A DNA stretch of 64,000 bases from a virus. The position numbers and the translations under genes were made by a program. The DNA is taken from IMG/VR virus record IMGVR_UViG_3300003937_000346, positions 1 through 64,000 of that record; one strand, 5' to 3'. Below are positions 5,567 to 13,802 of the stretch, in pieces (positions within the stretch are counted from its first letter, which is position 1; each line of letters starts with the position of its first letter). The notes under the pieces were generated by a model, which saw only the letters and a list, made by a program, of their open reading frames with translations, ran no database searches and was not told the origin of the DNA.

Positions 5567-6796
5567 ATGAAAAACATAATGGTTTTATTAATGTGCATTT
5601 TATGGGCGGTACCTTCGCTTGCACAAGAAAGTAAAAAAGAGAAAAAAGACTCTTTTATTAAGGAATTTTACAATGATTTTTTAAAGTATGGGACAATCTA
5701 TGGTGCGGGTGATATTCGTAACTCGTATGAACCAGCAAGAAAAGAATATTTTGTAAGAACAAACGATAATGGTAGTATATATAGTATTCCACAAGTGGTG
5801 GATGGTACGGATTATAACCCATTTGATTATAGAATCGGTTTCGGTATTAGAAAATTAGCGAGATTTGATTACGAAAGAAAACCCGGTAACTTTTGGACAG
5901 GTAATGCTGATAGAGAAAGACAAATAGCGTTGTCCGCACCTACATCAGCAGTTAAGGGATTTGAATATCTATTCCATTGGGAAAAAGAACGTAACAGAGG
6001 TGACGTATGGACCAATAGTAGATATTTTATAAGACATACAGGTAAACACCACATATTAAAATTAGAAAGTAGAAAACAGGGGGCGTTTGATTTCGAATAC
6101 CAATCAGCGGAAGCGAGATTAAGACTACCTATAGGTAAAAAGTTCTCTTTATCTGGAGGTGCAATCTTCAGAACTCATGACAGGGCTTACGGATATAACC
6201 CTTTTGAAATTTGGGTTAATGAGGAAGATGCAGATGGTAACCCATTAAACCCTTGGTACACTCTTGGTTACAATAATGGATACACCGATCAATTTTATAC
6301 TGAAACTTATATAGATCCAGTTACTGGTGAAGAAGTTGAAAGAAGTGATTGGTTTTGGTTAAATGAGAATGGTGATAGAGTTGCCGATTCAGATTTGGAG
6401 TTTAGAGATGGTGTTTTCAGGGACTTAATTAACGATTTTAATAATGGTGCGTGGGATGAAATAGGACAATTTGGTTTGGTTTCACCTGTTGTTGGTTTTG
6501 ATTTCTATCATTATACACCAAAATTTTGGGCACACGTCTACGGTAATTACCTCTTACCATTTCACACTTATGTAATGGGTGATGATGATTTTAATTATGG
6601 TAATAGAGATAATTGGGGTAAAGGTGGTCTAGTTCAAGACGCACAATTCAAACAATGGGATGACTTCCAATTCGGAGCCAACATAGGTTGGAAAGTTGGT
6701 AGAAAGTTAGGTTTGTTTGTTGAAGGAGAATATACAAGGATGTGGGATTCGGAATTTTTCTATAGCACATTCGGATTAAACTACACATTTAGATAA
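5567..6796 (+). CDS. Outer-membrane beta-barrel protein (409 aa)
   Basis: An N-terminal signal peptide (MKNIMVLLMCILWAVPSLAQ, cleavage after Ala19) is followed by a protein of alternating aromatic/polar strands, many Tyr, Phe, Trp, Asp and Gly, and no long hydrophobic helix. It ends in STFGLNYTFR, close to the aromatic C-terminal signal of outer-membrane barrels recognised by BamA. Residues 78-410 read as repeated antiparallel strands with acidic loops (for example YVMGDDDFNYGNRDN). In a phage genome this is unusual; it may change the surface of the infected cell or replace a receptor. Two exported or membrane genes follow at once. I see no family-specific motif, so the exact type is open. 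Confidence 0.75.
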   Translation: MKNIMVLLMCILWAVPSLAQESKKEKKDSFIKEFYNDFLKYGTIYGAGDIRNSYEPARKEYFVRTNDNGSIYSIPQVVDGTDYNPFDYRIGFGIRKLARFDYERKPGNFWTGNADRERQIALSAPTSAVKGFEYLFHWEKERNRGDVWTNSRYFIRHTGKHHILKLESRKQGAFDFEYQSAEARLRLPIGKKFSLSGGAIFRTHDRAYGYNPFEIWVNEEDADGNPLNPWYTLGYNNGYTDQFYTETYIDPVTGEEVERSDWFWLNENGDRVADSDLEFRDGVFRDLINDFNNGAWDEIGQFGLVSPVVGFDFYHYTPKFWAHVYGNYLLPFHTYVMGDDDFNYGNRDNWGKGGLVQDAQFKQWDDFQFGANIGWKVGRKLGLFVEGEYTRMWDSEFFYSTFGLNYTFR

Positions 6797-6803
6797 TATA
6801 ACA

Positions 6804-7088
6804 ATGAGTAAACAATTAAGTGAAGAGACGAAAATTACATTAGATTTAAAAACAATAGGTATTATTTTATTTTTTGTTGCGACCGTTGTGGGTATGTGGT
6901 TTACCTTACAGTCCGACATTAATGAAGCTAAGGAATTACCTAAACCAAACATAACTAGAACAGAGTATGATCTTAAGGATGAACTGATTAGACAAACTAT
7001 TATGGATACTCAAGAAGATGTAGAGTCCATATTAAAAGAGTTGGAGAAGATTGATGGGAGATTATATGAGTTACAAAAACAAAACTAA
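6804..7088 (+). CDS. Membrane-anchored coiled-coil protein (94 aa)
   Basis: A short polar N-terminus is followed by one membrane helix (about residues 17-35, IGIILFFVATVVGMWF), then a Pro-containing linker and a heptad-like helix (SILKELEKIDGRLYELQK). This is the layout of an inner-membrane spanin or of a scaffold reaching into the periplasm. It starts 7 nt after the barrel gene and ends 1 nt before the next gene, so the three probably share one message. Confidence 0.65.
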   Translation: MSKQLSEETKITLDLKTIGIILFFVATVVGMWFTLQSDINEAKELPKPNITRTEYDLKDELIRQTIMDTQEDVESILKELEKIDGRLYELQKQN

Positions 7089-7089
7089 A

Positions 7090-7491
7090 ATGAAAGGTAT
7101 AATCATATTATTATCTCTATTGATATCTACACAGTTATATTCACAACAATGGGTTAGTGATTTAAACTTTGAATCTGAGGTAAGTCAACGTCACCCATTT
7201 GGGGATGATGATGTAACAATAACTGTAGTGGAATTTTGGGCAGACTTTAACAAAACAAATTCATTTAAAGAATGGAAATCCTTAAAGGGAGTGACTTACT
7301 TTAGATGTAATATAGAGTCAGCACCTAAAGCGAAGAAGAAATATAGGATCAGAATGGCACCCACATTACTTATTTTTGTTGATGGTATTATGGAGAAGTC
7401 AATTAAATCTGGTTTAGATTTAATGTTACCTAAAGATCTAAAGGAAATTCAAGAGGACATAGACGAATTACGACAAGGTAATAAATTCTAA
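7090..7491 (+). CDS. Exported thioredoxin-fold protein lacking CxxC (133 aa)
   Basis: The start at 7090 gives a clean signal peptide (MKGIIILLSLLISTQLYS). The mature part has the thioredoxin pattern: VVEFWADF where thioredoxins have VVDFWAxWCGPC, and MAPTLLIFVDG matching the cis-Pro strand followed by the edge strand. The redox cysteines are absent (FNKTNS occupies the active-site position), so it should not be a disulfide reductase. A periplasmic binding or chaperone role in this envelope operon is an inference. An upstream in-frame Met (7051) would place 13 polar residues before the signal and overlap the previous gene. Confidence 0.7.
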   Translation: MKGIIILLSLLISTQLYSQQWVSDLNFESEVSQRHPFGDDDVTITVVEFWADFNKTNSFKEWKSLKGVTYFRCNIESAPKAKKKYRIRMAPTLLIFVDGIMEKSIKSGLDLMLPKDLKEIQEDIDELRQGNKF

Positions 7492-7515
7492 TTGGCACAT
7501 TACTTAGTATAAATA

Positions 7516-7547
7516 AAAAAACCCCCACATTTCTGTGGGGGTTTTCT
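7516..7547. terminator. Bidirectional intrinsic terminator
   Basis: The inverted repeat ACCCCCACA-TTTC-TGTGGGGGT (7521-7542) has runs of A on the left and T on the right. It therefore works for the plus-strand envelope operon and for the minus-strand histone-like gene that converges here. Confidence 0.9.
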
Positions 7548-7573
7548 ATTATCGTGTATCTCGATATACGATA

Positions 7574-7741
7574 TTAAGATTCGGAAACTGACGCTTTTCT
7601 ATAATCAGTAACTAACTTTTTAACTTCACCAATGTGTTTACGAGCTCTTGTCGCTCCCGCCTTGGTTGTTGAATTGTGATTCTCCGTGAACGCAATAAAG
7701 TGTTCTTGAATCTGTTCGAAAATTTCTGCTTTCTTACTCAT
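7574..7741 (-). CDS. Histone H1-like (Hc1-type) DNA-binding protein (55 aa)
   Basis: A 55-residue protein with an N-terminal helix (AEIFEQIQEHFIAFTENHN) and a basic half containing KAGATRARKHIGEVKKL. This matches the small Bacteroidota histone H1-like proteins, which share the KAAGTRxRKxxxExKKLxxxxR pattern. In bacteria these are nucleoid-associated. In a phage it could compact phage DNA or interfere with the host nucleoid. It has its own promoter (7772-7802) and terminator (7516-7547), so it is probably monocistronic and strongly expressed. Confidence 0.75.
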   Translation of the reverse strand: MSKKAEIFEQIQEHFIAFTENHNSTTKAGATRARKHIGEVKKLVTDYRKASVSES

Positions 7742-7771
7742 GTTTTTAAATATTTAATTTTTATGATATTA

Positions 7772-7802
7772 CAAATATACCGCAAATAATTTTAATAATC
7801 AA
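7772..7802 (-). promoter_or_regulatory. Bacteroidota-type promoter of the histone-like gene
   Basis: Minus strand: TTG at 7802-7800, 20 nt, TATATTTG at 7779-7772, 30 nt before the ATG. It overlaps the end of metK by two bases. Confidence 0.75.
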
Positions 7803-8771
7803 CTATTTCCACGTAAAATCACATCCCATGTGTCCAAATGACGCGGTATCTTTATATATCGGTCTTCTTAATTCTAAGAAATCAATTATACCTTTAGGTG
7901 ATAAATCATATCCTTTGATAAATTCATGTTTCCCATCAACGATTGCAGTTGCTTGGAGTGGTTGGTCATATCCAATTGCATACGCAAGTTGAACCATAAC
8001 TTCTTTTACCTCTGGTCTTTGTTCTAAAATATCCACTGCAATTCTTCTTCCCATATATGCTGCGGATCTATCAACCTTAGTTGCGTCCTTACCACTAAAC
8101 GCACCACCACCAATAGGTATTCGTGGTCCGTAGTTATCCACTGCTAGTTTTCTTCCCGTTAAACCCGCATCAGCGGTAAACCCACCAATGTTCCAATCAC
8201 CCGCAGGATTACAATGAAGTGACTCTATCCTATACATTGGATAATTTTCTTCAAAAAATAAAACACATAACTCTTCTAATTTGTGTTGAGGTGCGTTTTG
8301 AAATGAACATACAACTCTAAGTGAGTTACCATTCATTGTAACTTGAGTTTTTCCATCATATGGAAAGAATTCGAATACAAGTTTGTTTAATTCACGTGCT
8401 AAGAAATATTCCTGTGGTAATTTTTGATCGTTATCTCTACAAGCATAACCAATCATAATTCCTTGGTCACCTGCACCACCAATATCAACTCCTTGAGCAA
8501 TCTCCGATGATTGTTGATTGATATTAATAATAACATTAATTGTGTTATCGGTAGTTACATCATGAACCACCTTTACAATATTTTCTCTTGTTACTACCGC
8601 ATTTGAAGTAACTTCTCCTGTAATGTAAACTTCTCCCATACCACCACAAGTTTCAATTGCACATCGTGAGTTAGGGTCTTGTTCTAAATGTAGGTCTAAT
8701 AATGTGTCCGAAATTCTGTCACACATCTTATCTGGGTGCATTGGGGATACACATTCTGCGGTTCTAATCAT
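7803..8771 (-). CDS. metK: S-adenosylmethionine synthetase
   Basis: Makes S-adenosylmethionine from methionine and ATP. Diagnostic motifs: HPDKMCDRISD near residue 12 (family HPDK), GGAGDQGIMIGYA around 97-109, and GGGAFSGKDATKVDRSAAY around 220-238 (phosphate-binding loop region). At 322 residues it is clearly shorter than cellular enzymes (about 380), with trimming at the N-terminus and in loops, as expected for a phage version. SAM could feed the DNA methylase (30926-31618), the methyltransferase (40666-41331) and the radical-SAM enzyme (42351-43349) in this window. It follows a small acidic gene by 14 nt. Confidence 0.93.
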   Translation of the reverse strand: MIRTAECVSPMHPDKMCDRISDTLLDLHLEQDPNSRCAIETCGGMGEVYITGEVTSNAVVTRENIVKVVHDVTTDNTINVIININQQSSEIAQGVDIGGAGDQGIMIGYACRDNDQKLPQEYFLARELNKLVFEFFPYDGKTQVTMNGNSLRVVCSFQNAPQHKLEELCVLFFEENYPMYRIESLHCNPAGDWNIGGFTADAGLTGRKLAVDNYGPRIPIGGGAFSGKDATKVDRSAAYMGRRIAVDILEQRPEVKEVMVQLAYAIGYDQPLQATAIVDGKHEFIKGYDLSPKGIIDFLELRRPIYKDTASFGHMGCDFTWK

Positions 8772-8785
8772 ATAATTTAAATTTT

Positions 8786-9034
8786 CTATTGGTTAAAATC
8801 AACTCCCCCTGTATTTGTGGAACACCATATTTTGTCTGGTGTGTCAAAAGGGGTGTTTGGTGAAATGGTAGGTGGAGAATAAGTTGGAGGTATTAATGGA
8901 TTACTATAACCACATTCAACCTCAGTTACGGTTTCTAATTTATTTTTTACGGTACTTAGTTGAGTGACACTTAATTCTGTACCTGAAGCTTCAACGAAAC
9001 CTCTTAACCATATTACAAATTCATTACTATCCAT
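8786..9034 (-). CDS. Phage-type hypothetical protein (82 aa)
   Basis: The N-terminal helix MDSNEFVIWLRGFVEASG followed by LSTVKNKLETV is a pattern I recognise from many large-phage small proteins of unknown role. The C-terminal half is Pro/Thr-rich (PPTYSPPTISPNTPF) and probably unstructured. It lies just upstream of metK in the same direction. Confidence 0.7.
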   Translation of the reverse strand: MDSNEFVIWLRGFVEASGTELSVTQLSTVKNKLETVTEVECGYSNPLIPPTYSPPTISPNTPFDTPDKIWCSTNTGGVDFNQ

Positions 9035-9083
9035 ACTATACTTTTTTTAAAATATAGATAAATAATTTGAATTAATCAACCGT

Positions 9084-9710
9084 TTATGAAATTGTGGGTT
9101 TGTTTTTACGGTAAATTTCGACTGTGGACGATTTACCACGATTATCTAAGTGATCATAAACATCTAACTCTTTACCCCTAAAAAATACTTTAGAGACAAA
9201 ATCCCAATCACCTTCAGGTGTTCCAATGTCACCACTTTGATAACAGAAATCTTTCGCAGTTGGTACTGTGTCTGATTCAAAAGGTTCAAACTCAGCTACA
9301 CCACCTTTATTTTCGTCAAAGGTTACAAATATGTTTTCCACCTTTGATTTATCACCTTCACCAGGTATTGCTAAGTACCCTTCATATGGTACGTCATCGG
9401 CATCATCACCTAATACTTCGTAAAAATCATTCATGTCCTCACCATTGAAAGTCAAGACCTCTTTACCATTCTCATCGTTTACAACAAACCATAACCCACC
9501 ATTATCTGATGCTCTTGATACGTGCCATAAATCAGGATTATAAAGATCCTCAATTATCCCCTCATCTTCAAGGTCGAAACGAACTTCCCATAGTTCATCA
9601 ACACCCTTAGTTTTAATTAAATCTTCAATAGATTTGACCTGTTCATCTGTAATTGAATGTCCTGTTGACTCAACTTCCCATCCATACATTTCTAATTTAT
9701 ACTTTGCCAT
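9084..9710 (-). CDS. Acidic hypothetical protein (208 aa)
   Basis: A soluble, acidic protein without signal peptide or membrane segment. It opens with a beta strand (MAKYKLEMYGWEVESTGHS), a helix with DEQVKSIEDLIKTKGVDEL, and a repeated FxxxDxxEV type of beta segment. Trp-, Asp- and Glu-rich. No family motif recognised. Confidence 0.75.
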   Translation of the reverse strand: MAKYKLEMYGWEVESTGHSITDEQVKSIEDLIKTKGVDELWEVRFDLEDEGIIEDLYNPDLWHVSRASDNGGLWFVVNDENGKEVLTFNGEDMNDFYEVLGDDADDVPYEGYLAIPGEGDKSKVENIFVTFDENKGGVAEFEPFESDTVPTAKDFCYQSGDIGTPEGDWDFVSKVFFRGKELDVYDHLDNRGKSSTVEIYRKNKPTIS

Positions 9711-9731
9711 ATAGTTTATTTTTTAGTGAGT

Positions 9732-10262
9732 TTACAAACTATTAGTTTGTTCAGTAGGTGCACAATACTCTTTCATAAGTGTTTTTGTGTAATCTTTTTC
9801 AGATTGTTTGGAACGTAATTCGTAGTGCCATGGATTGGATTCATAATCCTTTAACCAATCTTTGTAATCATCGAAAAGGGAACAGTCATAGTAATGGGTA
9901 TACTCATGAATTACAACAGAACATAAGGTACTTAGGTCCCAACCATCACTTTTTAATCTCTCTAAGTCAATAATTATTCTTGATCCATTTTTGTCTTTAG
10001 GCATAAAACATGCTTCAATAGGACCATCAACGTAGACCGCACTTTCATTACTTAGGTCTTCAATTACTATTTTAACTGGTGGTAATGAGTAGATATTACT
10101 CATCATTGTCCCAAAATTATCTATGGCATCCATAATGTGAGGATCTTCCATATCTCTAAGTTTCGGATTATATTCGTATCGATTACGTAATAATAATAAT
10201 ATAGTGGAGACACCCACGACTAAGTAGGCAATCAACATATCAGTTTCTAAATACCACTCCAT
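9732..10262 (-). CDS. Membrane-anchored HExxH metallopeptidase-like protein (176 aa)
   Basis: One membrane helix at about residues 9-26 is followed by a soluble domain with VVIHEYTHYYD. The HExxH (H119, E120, H123) is the zinc-binding and catalytic motif of zincin peptidases. A third ligand could be H146 or E148 in WHYELRSKQSE, the region that follows the active-site helix in small phage and plasmid zincins. It may act in the envelope or on the cytoplasmic face. Substrate unknown; another protease-like gene is two genes away. Confidence 0.7.
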   Translation of the reverse strand: MEWYLETDMLIAYLVVGVSTILLLLRNRYEYNPKLRDMEDPHIMDAIDNFGTMMSNIYSLPPVKIVIEDLSNESAVYVDGPIEACFMPKDKNGSRIIIDLERLKSDGWDLSTLCSVVIHEYTHYYDCSLFDDYKDWLKDYESNPWHYELRSKQSEKDYTKTLMKEYCAPTEQTNSL

Positions 10263-10264
10263 AA

Positions 10265-10369
10265 CTATTCCTCCTCCTCTATAAATTCACACCATTCTTT
10301 ACAGTCACCACACCTACCTAAATCCTCATTTCCTAACCATGGGGATGCCCCACAACATTCTGATACCAT
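10265..10369 (-). CDS. Tiny Cys-rich protein (34 aa)
   Basis: ATG (MVSECCGASPWLGNED) to TAG, with five cysteines including CGDC and a C-terminal run of Glu. It probably binds a metal. It is packed between its neighbours with 2-3 nt gaps in the same direction. Confidence 0.55.
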   Translation of the reverse strand: MVSECCGASPWLGNEDLGRCGDCKEWCEFIEEEE

Positions 10370-10372
10370 AAC

Positions 10373-10927
10373 TTATTGATTTACATATAAACGTTCGTGA
10401 TTATACTTAGCGACGGGATTATGATCCGTTAACTTACCATATCTTTCCGTGGCGATGAAATGAATTGTTTTTGGATCGTGATCAATACACTCACCCATAA
10501 TATCGACGAAGGAGAAGTTAGACTCATCTACCTCGGGTTGTCTGGTTTTGGGTAATCCACAATACATCGCTTCACCCACCTCACTAATAAACATACCCGT
10601 ATAAAAACCTTTAAGGTTGTGTCTTTCCACGAATTGATCGGCATTACACCATATAAAAATAGAGTTATCTTTCTCCTTTAAAAGTTCAACCATTTCACTA
10701 TCAATAATATATCCATTATTGGATTGTGAAGGGAATTGACCTACACTGAATAATCCTCCAGGTGACCCATGACCCATCATCATAACACGATCGTGATCTC
10801 TTATCATTGATTTCACTTCATTTCTACTTACATTACCCGTAACCAGTGTCAGGTTTTCTATGTTCTTATAAACATTCTCTAAAAACCACGTACTTCTGTC
10901 GTTAGGGTGAATTACTAATGTTTTCAT
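10373..10927 (-). CDS. Possible clan-CD (caspase/CHAT-like) cysteine peptidase (184 aa)
   Basis: A single-domain alpha/beta protein: strand LVIHPNDR, then MMMGHGSPGGLFS with the His-Gly pair at H53-G54, then strand NSIFIWCNADQF with C94. A His-Gly after one hydrophobic strand and a Cys after the next is the catalytic arrangement of clan-CD enzymes (caspases, gingipains, CHAT, separase). There is no signal peptide and no recognisable adaptor domain. It has its own promoter at 10949-10980. The peptidase call is an inference from two motifs and should be checked by structure. Confidence 0.55.
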   Translation of the reverse strand: MKTLVIHPNDRSTWFLENVYKNIENLTLVTGNVSRNEVKSMIRDHDRVMMMGHGSPGGLFSVGQFPSQSNNGYIIDSEMVELLKEKDNSIFIWCNADQFVERHNLKGFYTGMFISEVGEAMYCGLPKTRQPEVDESNFSFVDIMGECIDHDPKTIHFIATERYGKLTDHNPVAKYNHERLYVNQ

Positions 10928-10948
10928 CTTTTACTTTTTTTATTTAAA

Positions 10949-10980
10949 CAAATATACTAATGTTTTTTAGAATATACAAA
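10949..10980 (-). promoter_or_regulatory. Bacteroidota-type promoter of the clan-CD-like gene
   Basis: Minus strand: TTTG at 10980-10977, 20 nt, TATATTTG at 10956-10949, 21 nt before the ATG. A full match to the consensus; it abuts the end of the lipoprotein gene. Confidence 0.8.
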
Positions 10981-12240
10981 TTATTCGAATAAATTGTGAT
11001 TATTTACTATTGTTTCATCCCATTTATAGATGATATCCCACCAATTTGTTATTGTGTGATCCCCGTATGGTATGTCATTATTAGTAGATGGTATGGACTG
11101 CATCCAATATATTAACCAACCACCGTGGGGGTCATTACCAACCTCATAACTACCTCCGTAAGAACCGAACCTATCGTGGTCATTAATAGTAGGTGTGGGT
11201 ATTTCCATCGTTCTTGGGTATGCCCAATCACTTTTACTAATTGTTTTAGTAGATCCACCCCCATTAGGTATCCAATCCAATATATCACTCTCAACAGGAA
11301 CATCACTATCGTAATGGTAATCACCATCCGCATTGGGTGGATAGTGTACCAAACCAACCCTACCACCTCTATAATAAGGTTGTGGTTCTCCTTCAGGATA
11401 ACCCCCAAACTTCTGATAAAACAAATAAGATAAATCGTAATTGTTCCTATAAGTTTCCCATATACTTAATTGGGCTTCGATTTGGTGACCCCTATTATGT
11501 AGATTGTTTGAATACCAACCCGTTTGTCCGTAAACTACGTATGTTTTATTATATATGGGTAAATCATCATCATTACGGTAACTATTTGATACATCACTAG
11601 TTAACGATCCGTTATGTGTGAATATTTTATGTGGACTACTCATGTTACTTTCAGGTATACTATAACCATCAGGGAAGTGATTAAACCATATTTCTTTTAC
11701 CCCCAAATCCTCAACTTTAGTTTTGATGTCCAACTTATCAAATAACTTAAAATAATCAATTTGACCTTGTTCATTGAAATCCATTTCATATATATTAATA
11801 TATTCAATTACATCAAAACCTAAGTATGGTGTTGAGGTATTATCTTCTTGTCCATGGTACCTTGAACCTTCCTCCATAGACCATTTTTGTCTAATATCAC
11901 TACCCTTGAAATAGTTCAAAACTGACTCAACACTCAAACCATAAATCACATTATTACCCCAATCTCTTACCGCCTCTAATTCGGCGAACTCATTTGTGAT
12001 GGTAGTACCATCATTAGATGGTATGTAATTTATTATGATAGTAGGTATGATTAACTCCGAACCACTTATTGGGGTTGTTAGATACTCAGGTACTGTTAAG
12101 TATTCACCACCTTCAAATACTGTGGGTTGTATGGTGTCCTCAATTACTATCTCATCCTCCAATAATAATTCTTCTTTTTGACATGAAAGGATAATAAAAA
12201 GAACTGATAAAATTAATAATCTAATATTATATGTTTTCAT
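10981..12240 (-). CDS. Large surface-exported lipoprotein (419 aa)
   Basis: A lipoprotein signal (MKTYNIRLLILSVLFIILSC, Cys20) is followed by QKEELLLEDE. C-QK-(D/E)-(D/E) is the lipoprotein export signal known from Capnocytophaga and other Bacteroidota, which sends lipoproteins to the outside of the outer membrane. The rest is a soluble domain rich in Tyr, Trp, Asn and Gly, with segments such as GYSIPESNMSSPHKIFTHNG and NRGHQIEAQLSIW and a Gly/His-rich end. I recognise no catalytic family. It has its own promoter (12266-12296). Display of a phage protein on the infected cell suggests superinfection exclusion or a surface-modifying role, but this is inference. Confidence 0.8.
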   Translation of the reverse strand: MKTYNIRLLILSVLFIILSCQKEELLLEDEIVIEDTIQPTVFEGGEYLTVPEYLTTPISGSELIIPTIIINYIPSNDGTTITNEFAELEAVRDWGNNVIYGLSVESVLNYFKGSDIRQKWSMEEGSRYHGQEDNTSTPYLGFDVIEYINIYEMDFNEQGQIDYFKLFDKLDIKTKVEDLGVKEIWFNHFPDGYSIPESNMSSPHKIFTHNGSLTSDVSNSYRNDDDLPIYNKTYVVYGQTGWYSNNLHNRGHQIEAQLSIWETYRNNYDLSYLFYQKFGGYPEGEPQPYYRGGRVGLVHYPPNADGDYHYDSDVPVESDILDWIPNGGGSTKTISKSDWAYPRTMEIPTPTINDHDRFGSYGGSYEVGNDPHGGWLIYWMQSIPSTNNDIPYGDHTITNWWDIIYKWDETIVNNHNLFE

Positions 12241-12265
12241 AATAACTTTTTTAAGGTTTAGGGTA

Positions 12266-12296
12266 CAAATATAATAATACTAGTTGATATATCAAA
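12266..12296 (-). promoter_or_regulatory. Bacteroidota-type promoter of the surface lipoprotein
   Basis: Minus strand: TTTG at 12296-12293, 19 nt, TATATTTG at 12273-12266, 25 nt before the ATG. It overlaps the divergent promoter at 12284-12314, so the two may compete. Confidence 0.75.
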
Positions 12297-12314
12297 ATAA
12301 ATATTTTATATTTT
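12284..12314 (+). promoter_or_regulatory. Divergent promoter for the 12345 gene
   Basis: Plus strand: TTG at 12284-12286, 20 nt, TATATTTT at 12307-12314, 30 nt before the ATG. The last base of the -7 box is off consensus. A TATTTAT element follows at 12321-12327. Confidence 0.5.
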
Positions 12315-12344
12315 TTATGATATTTATAGTAATATCGTAATATT

Positions 12345-13802
12345 ATGAAAATACATCTTTCTGAAAGTCAGGTTAAAAAATTAATTAGTGACTATAAAAC
12401 AATTAATGAACAATCCGTTGGGTTTAATCCTGAAACAAAAACAGAAACGGTTAATTTTAATTCTGTTTGGAGAGCGGGTTATTGGAAACTGACAAGTAAC
12501 CAGATCCTAAACTTAAATAACCAAATGAAGGTTATTCAAAATTTCTTAGTTAAAAACCCTCAAACTAAATTAAGTATTCAGGTTGAAGCGGGTGAATCTA
12601 AGGTAACAAACGCAGATAATGAAGATGGGGGTAAGCCGGTAAAACCAGGTCACCTTTCTTCGAGGAGAGGTGAGTCATTGGTTAATTATTTAAATACTTT
12701 CTTTAAAAAATTAGAAAATGGGGGAATGTCATTTACATACCCTGAAATTCCAAAACCTAAAACAATAGTAGGTGCTACACCGTATGTAAGAGGTAAAGAT
12801 AATCCTAAGGATCCAAAATATAAGAAAGAACAATTTGTTAGGTTAAAAGTAACCGCAACAAGTCAGAGTGAGTGTCTAATTGGGTTAGAAGTTATGATAG
12901 GTTACATAGGTACAACAGGTCACCAATGTGATGAGGCGTTATTTGAATTGAAAATGAATGGAGTATCCTTAGGTATTGCAAATCTAAATAATGGTAAGTA
13001 CGATACTTCAGGTTTTACAAAAAATATAGTTTTAACTGATTCTATGCTTGGGGTTAAGAAATTGATGAAAACACATAATGACAAGATGTACACTAAGATG
13101 ATAAATGCGGAACGTAGAAAATATGTTAACTTTAGAAAATCCAACCCTGAAACCTCTTATAAAGAGTATGTATTTGATGGTAAACGAATAGGGGATTTAA
13201 CAACTAGAGGTGATGTACCCTCCTATAAAGCATACGTGGAATCATTTTATAAAAAGAACAATCCACTTAAGGTAACTTACAACGATGAAACTGTTTTTAC
13301 TAAAGAAATGTTAAATAAAATGATCGAAGACCGTAAGGGGACGACCCCTTTCTCAAAGTATGATATGAATATATTAAAAAGGTCTGTTGGTAAACCGTTC
13401 AAATTTGATAAGGATCAAAAAAATAAGACCGTTAAAGCGTTACACCAAAAATTAACAACTCTACCTGGTAGAACTTCCGATAAGAAATTTGGAGGTAAAA
13501 GAACTCAAACATTTACCATAGACACCGCCAAAGCTAAGGAGATATTCGATCAGGGTAAAATAAAAGATAATAAAATAATTTTAAGTATGGTACCTTTAGT
13601 ATCACGATCAGGACCATACTCACATTATTACAATAATGGGTCCCACAGTGATGTTCCCTTCGTTAAGATAACTAAAGACGGTGAGAGTAAACCTAAGTAT
13701 AGGGGATACCCATCAGTATCAGTTACTAGAGGTAGTTTGAAAGAGGTAACTCTATTGGAAACGGATCTATGTGGTAATCCAATTACTGCGAAGAGGCAGT
13801 AG
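12345..13802 (+). CDS. Probable virion/internal protein with OmpA-like segment (485 aa)
   Basis: The N-terminus MKIHLSESQVKKLISDYKTI ends in I20-N21-E22 followed by Q23. It resembles the cleavable N-terminal peptides of T4-type internal head proteins (cut after [LI]-x-E). Residues about 65-125 contain a segment with GHLSSRRGESLVNYLNTFF, like the LSxxRAxxVxxYL helix of OmpA-family peptidoglycan-binding domains. The C-terminal third is basic, with no signal peptide. An injected or virion-associated protein fits best, but the function is not proven. It converges on a lipoprotein gene, overlapping its tail by 20 nt. Confidence 0.7.
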   Translation: MKIHLSESQVKKLISDYKTINEQSVGFNPETKTETVNFNSVWRAGYWKLTSNQILNLNNQMKVIQNFLVKNPQTKLSIQVEAGESKVTNADNEDGGKPVKPGHLSSRRGESLVNYLNTFFKKLENGGMSFTYPEIPKPKTIVGATPYVRGKDNPKDPKYKKEQFVRLKVTATSQSECLIGLEVMIGYIGTTGHQCDEALFELKMNGVSLGIANLNNGKYDTSGFTKNIVLTDSMLGVKKLMKTHNDKMYTKMINAERRKYVNFRKSNPETSYKEYVFDGKRIGDLTTRGDVPSYKAYVESFYKKNNPLKVTYNDETVFTKEMLNKMIEDRKGTTPFSKYDMNILKRSVGKPFKFDKDQKNKTVKALHQKLTTLPGRTSDKKFGGKRTQTFTIDTAKAKEIFDQGKIKDNKIILSMVPLVSRSGPYSHYYNNGSHSDVPFVKITKDGESKPKYRGYPSVSVTRGSLKEVTLLETDLCGNPITAKRQ

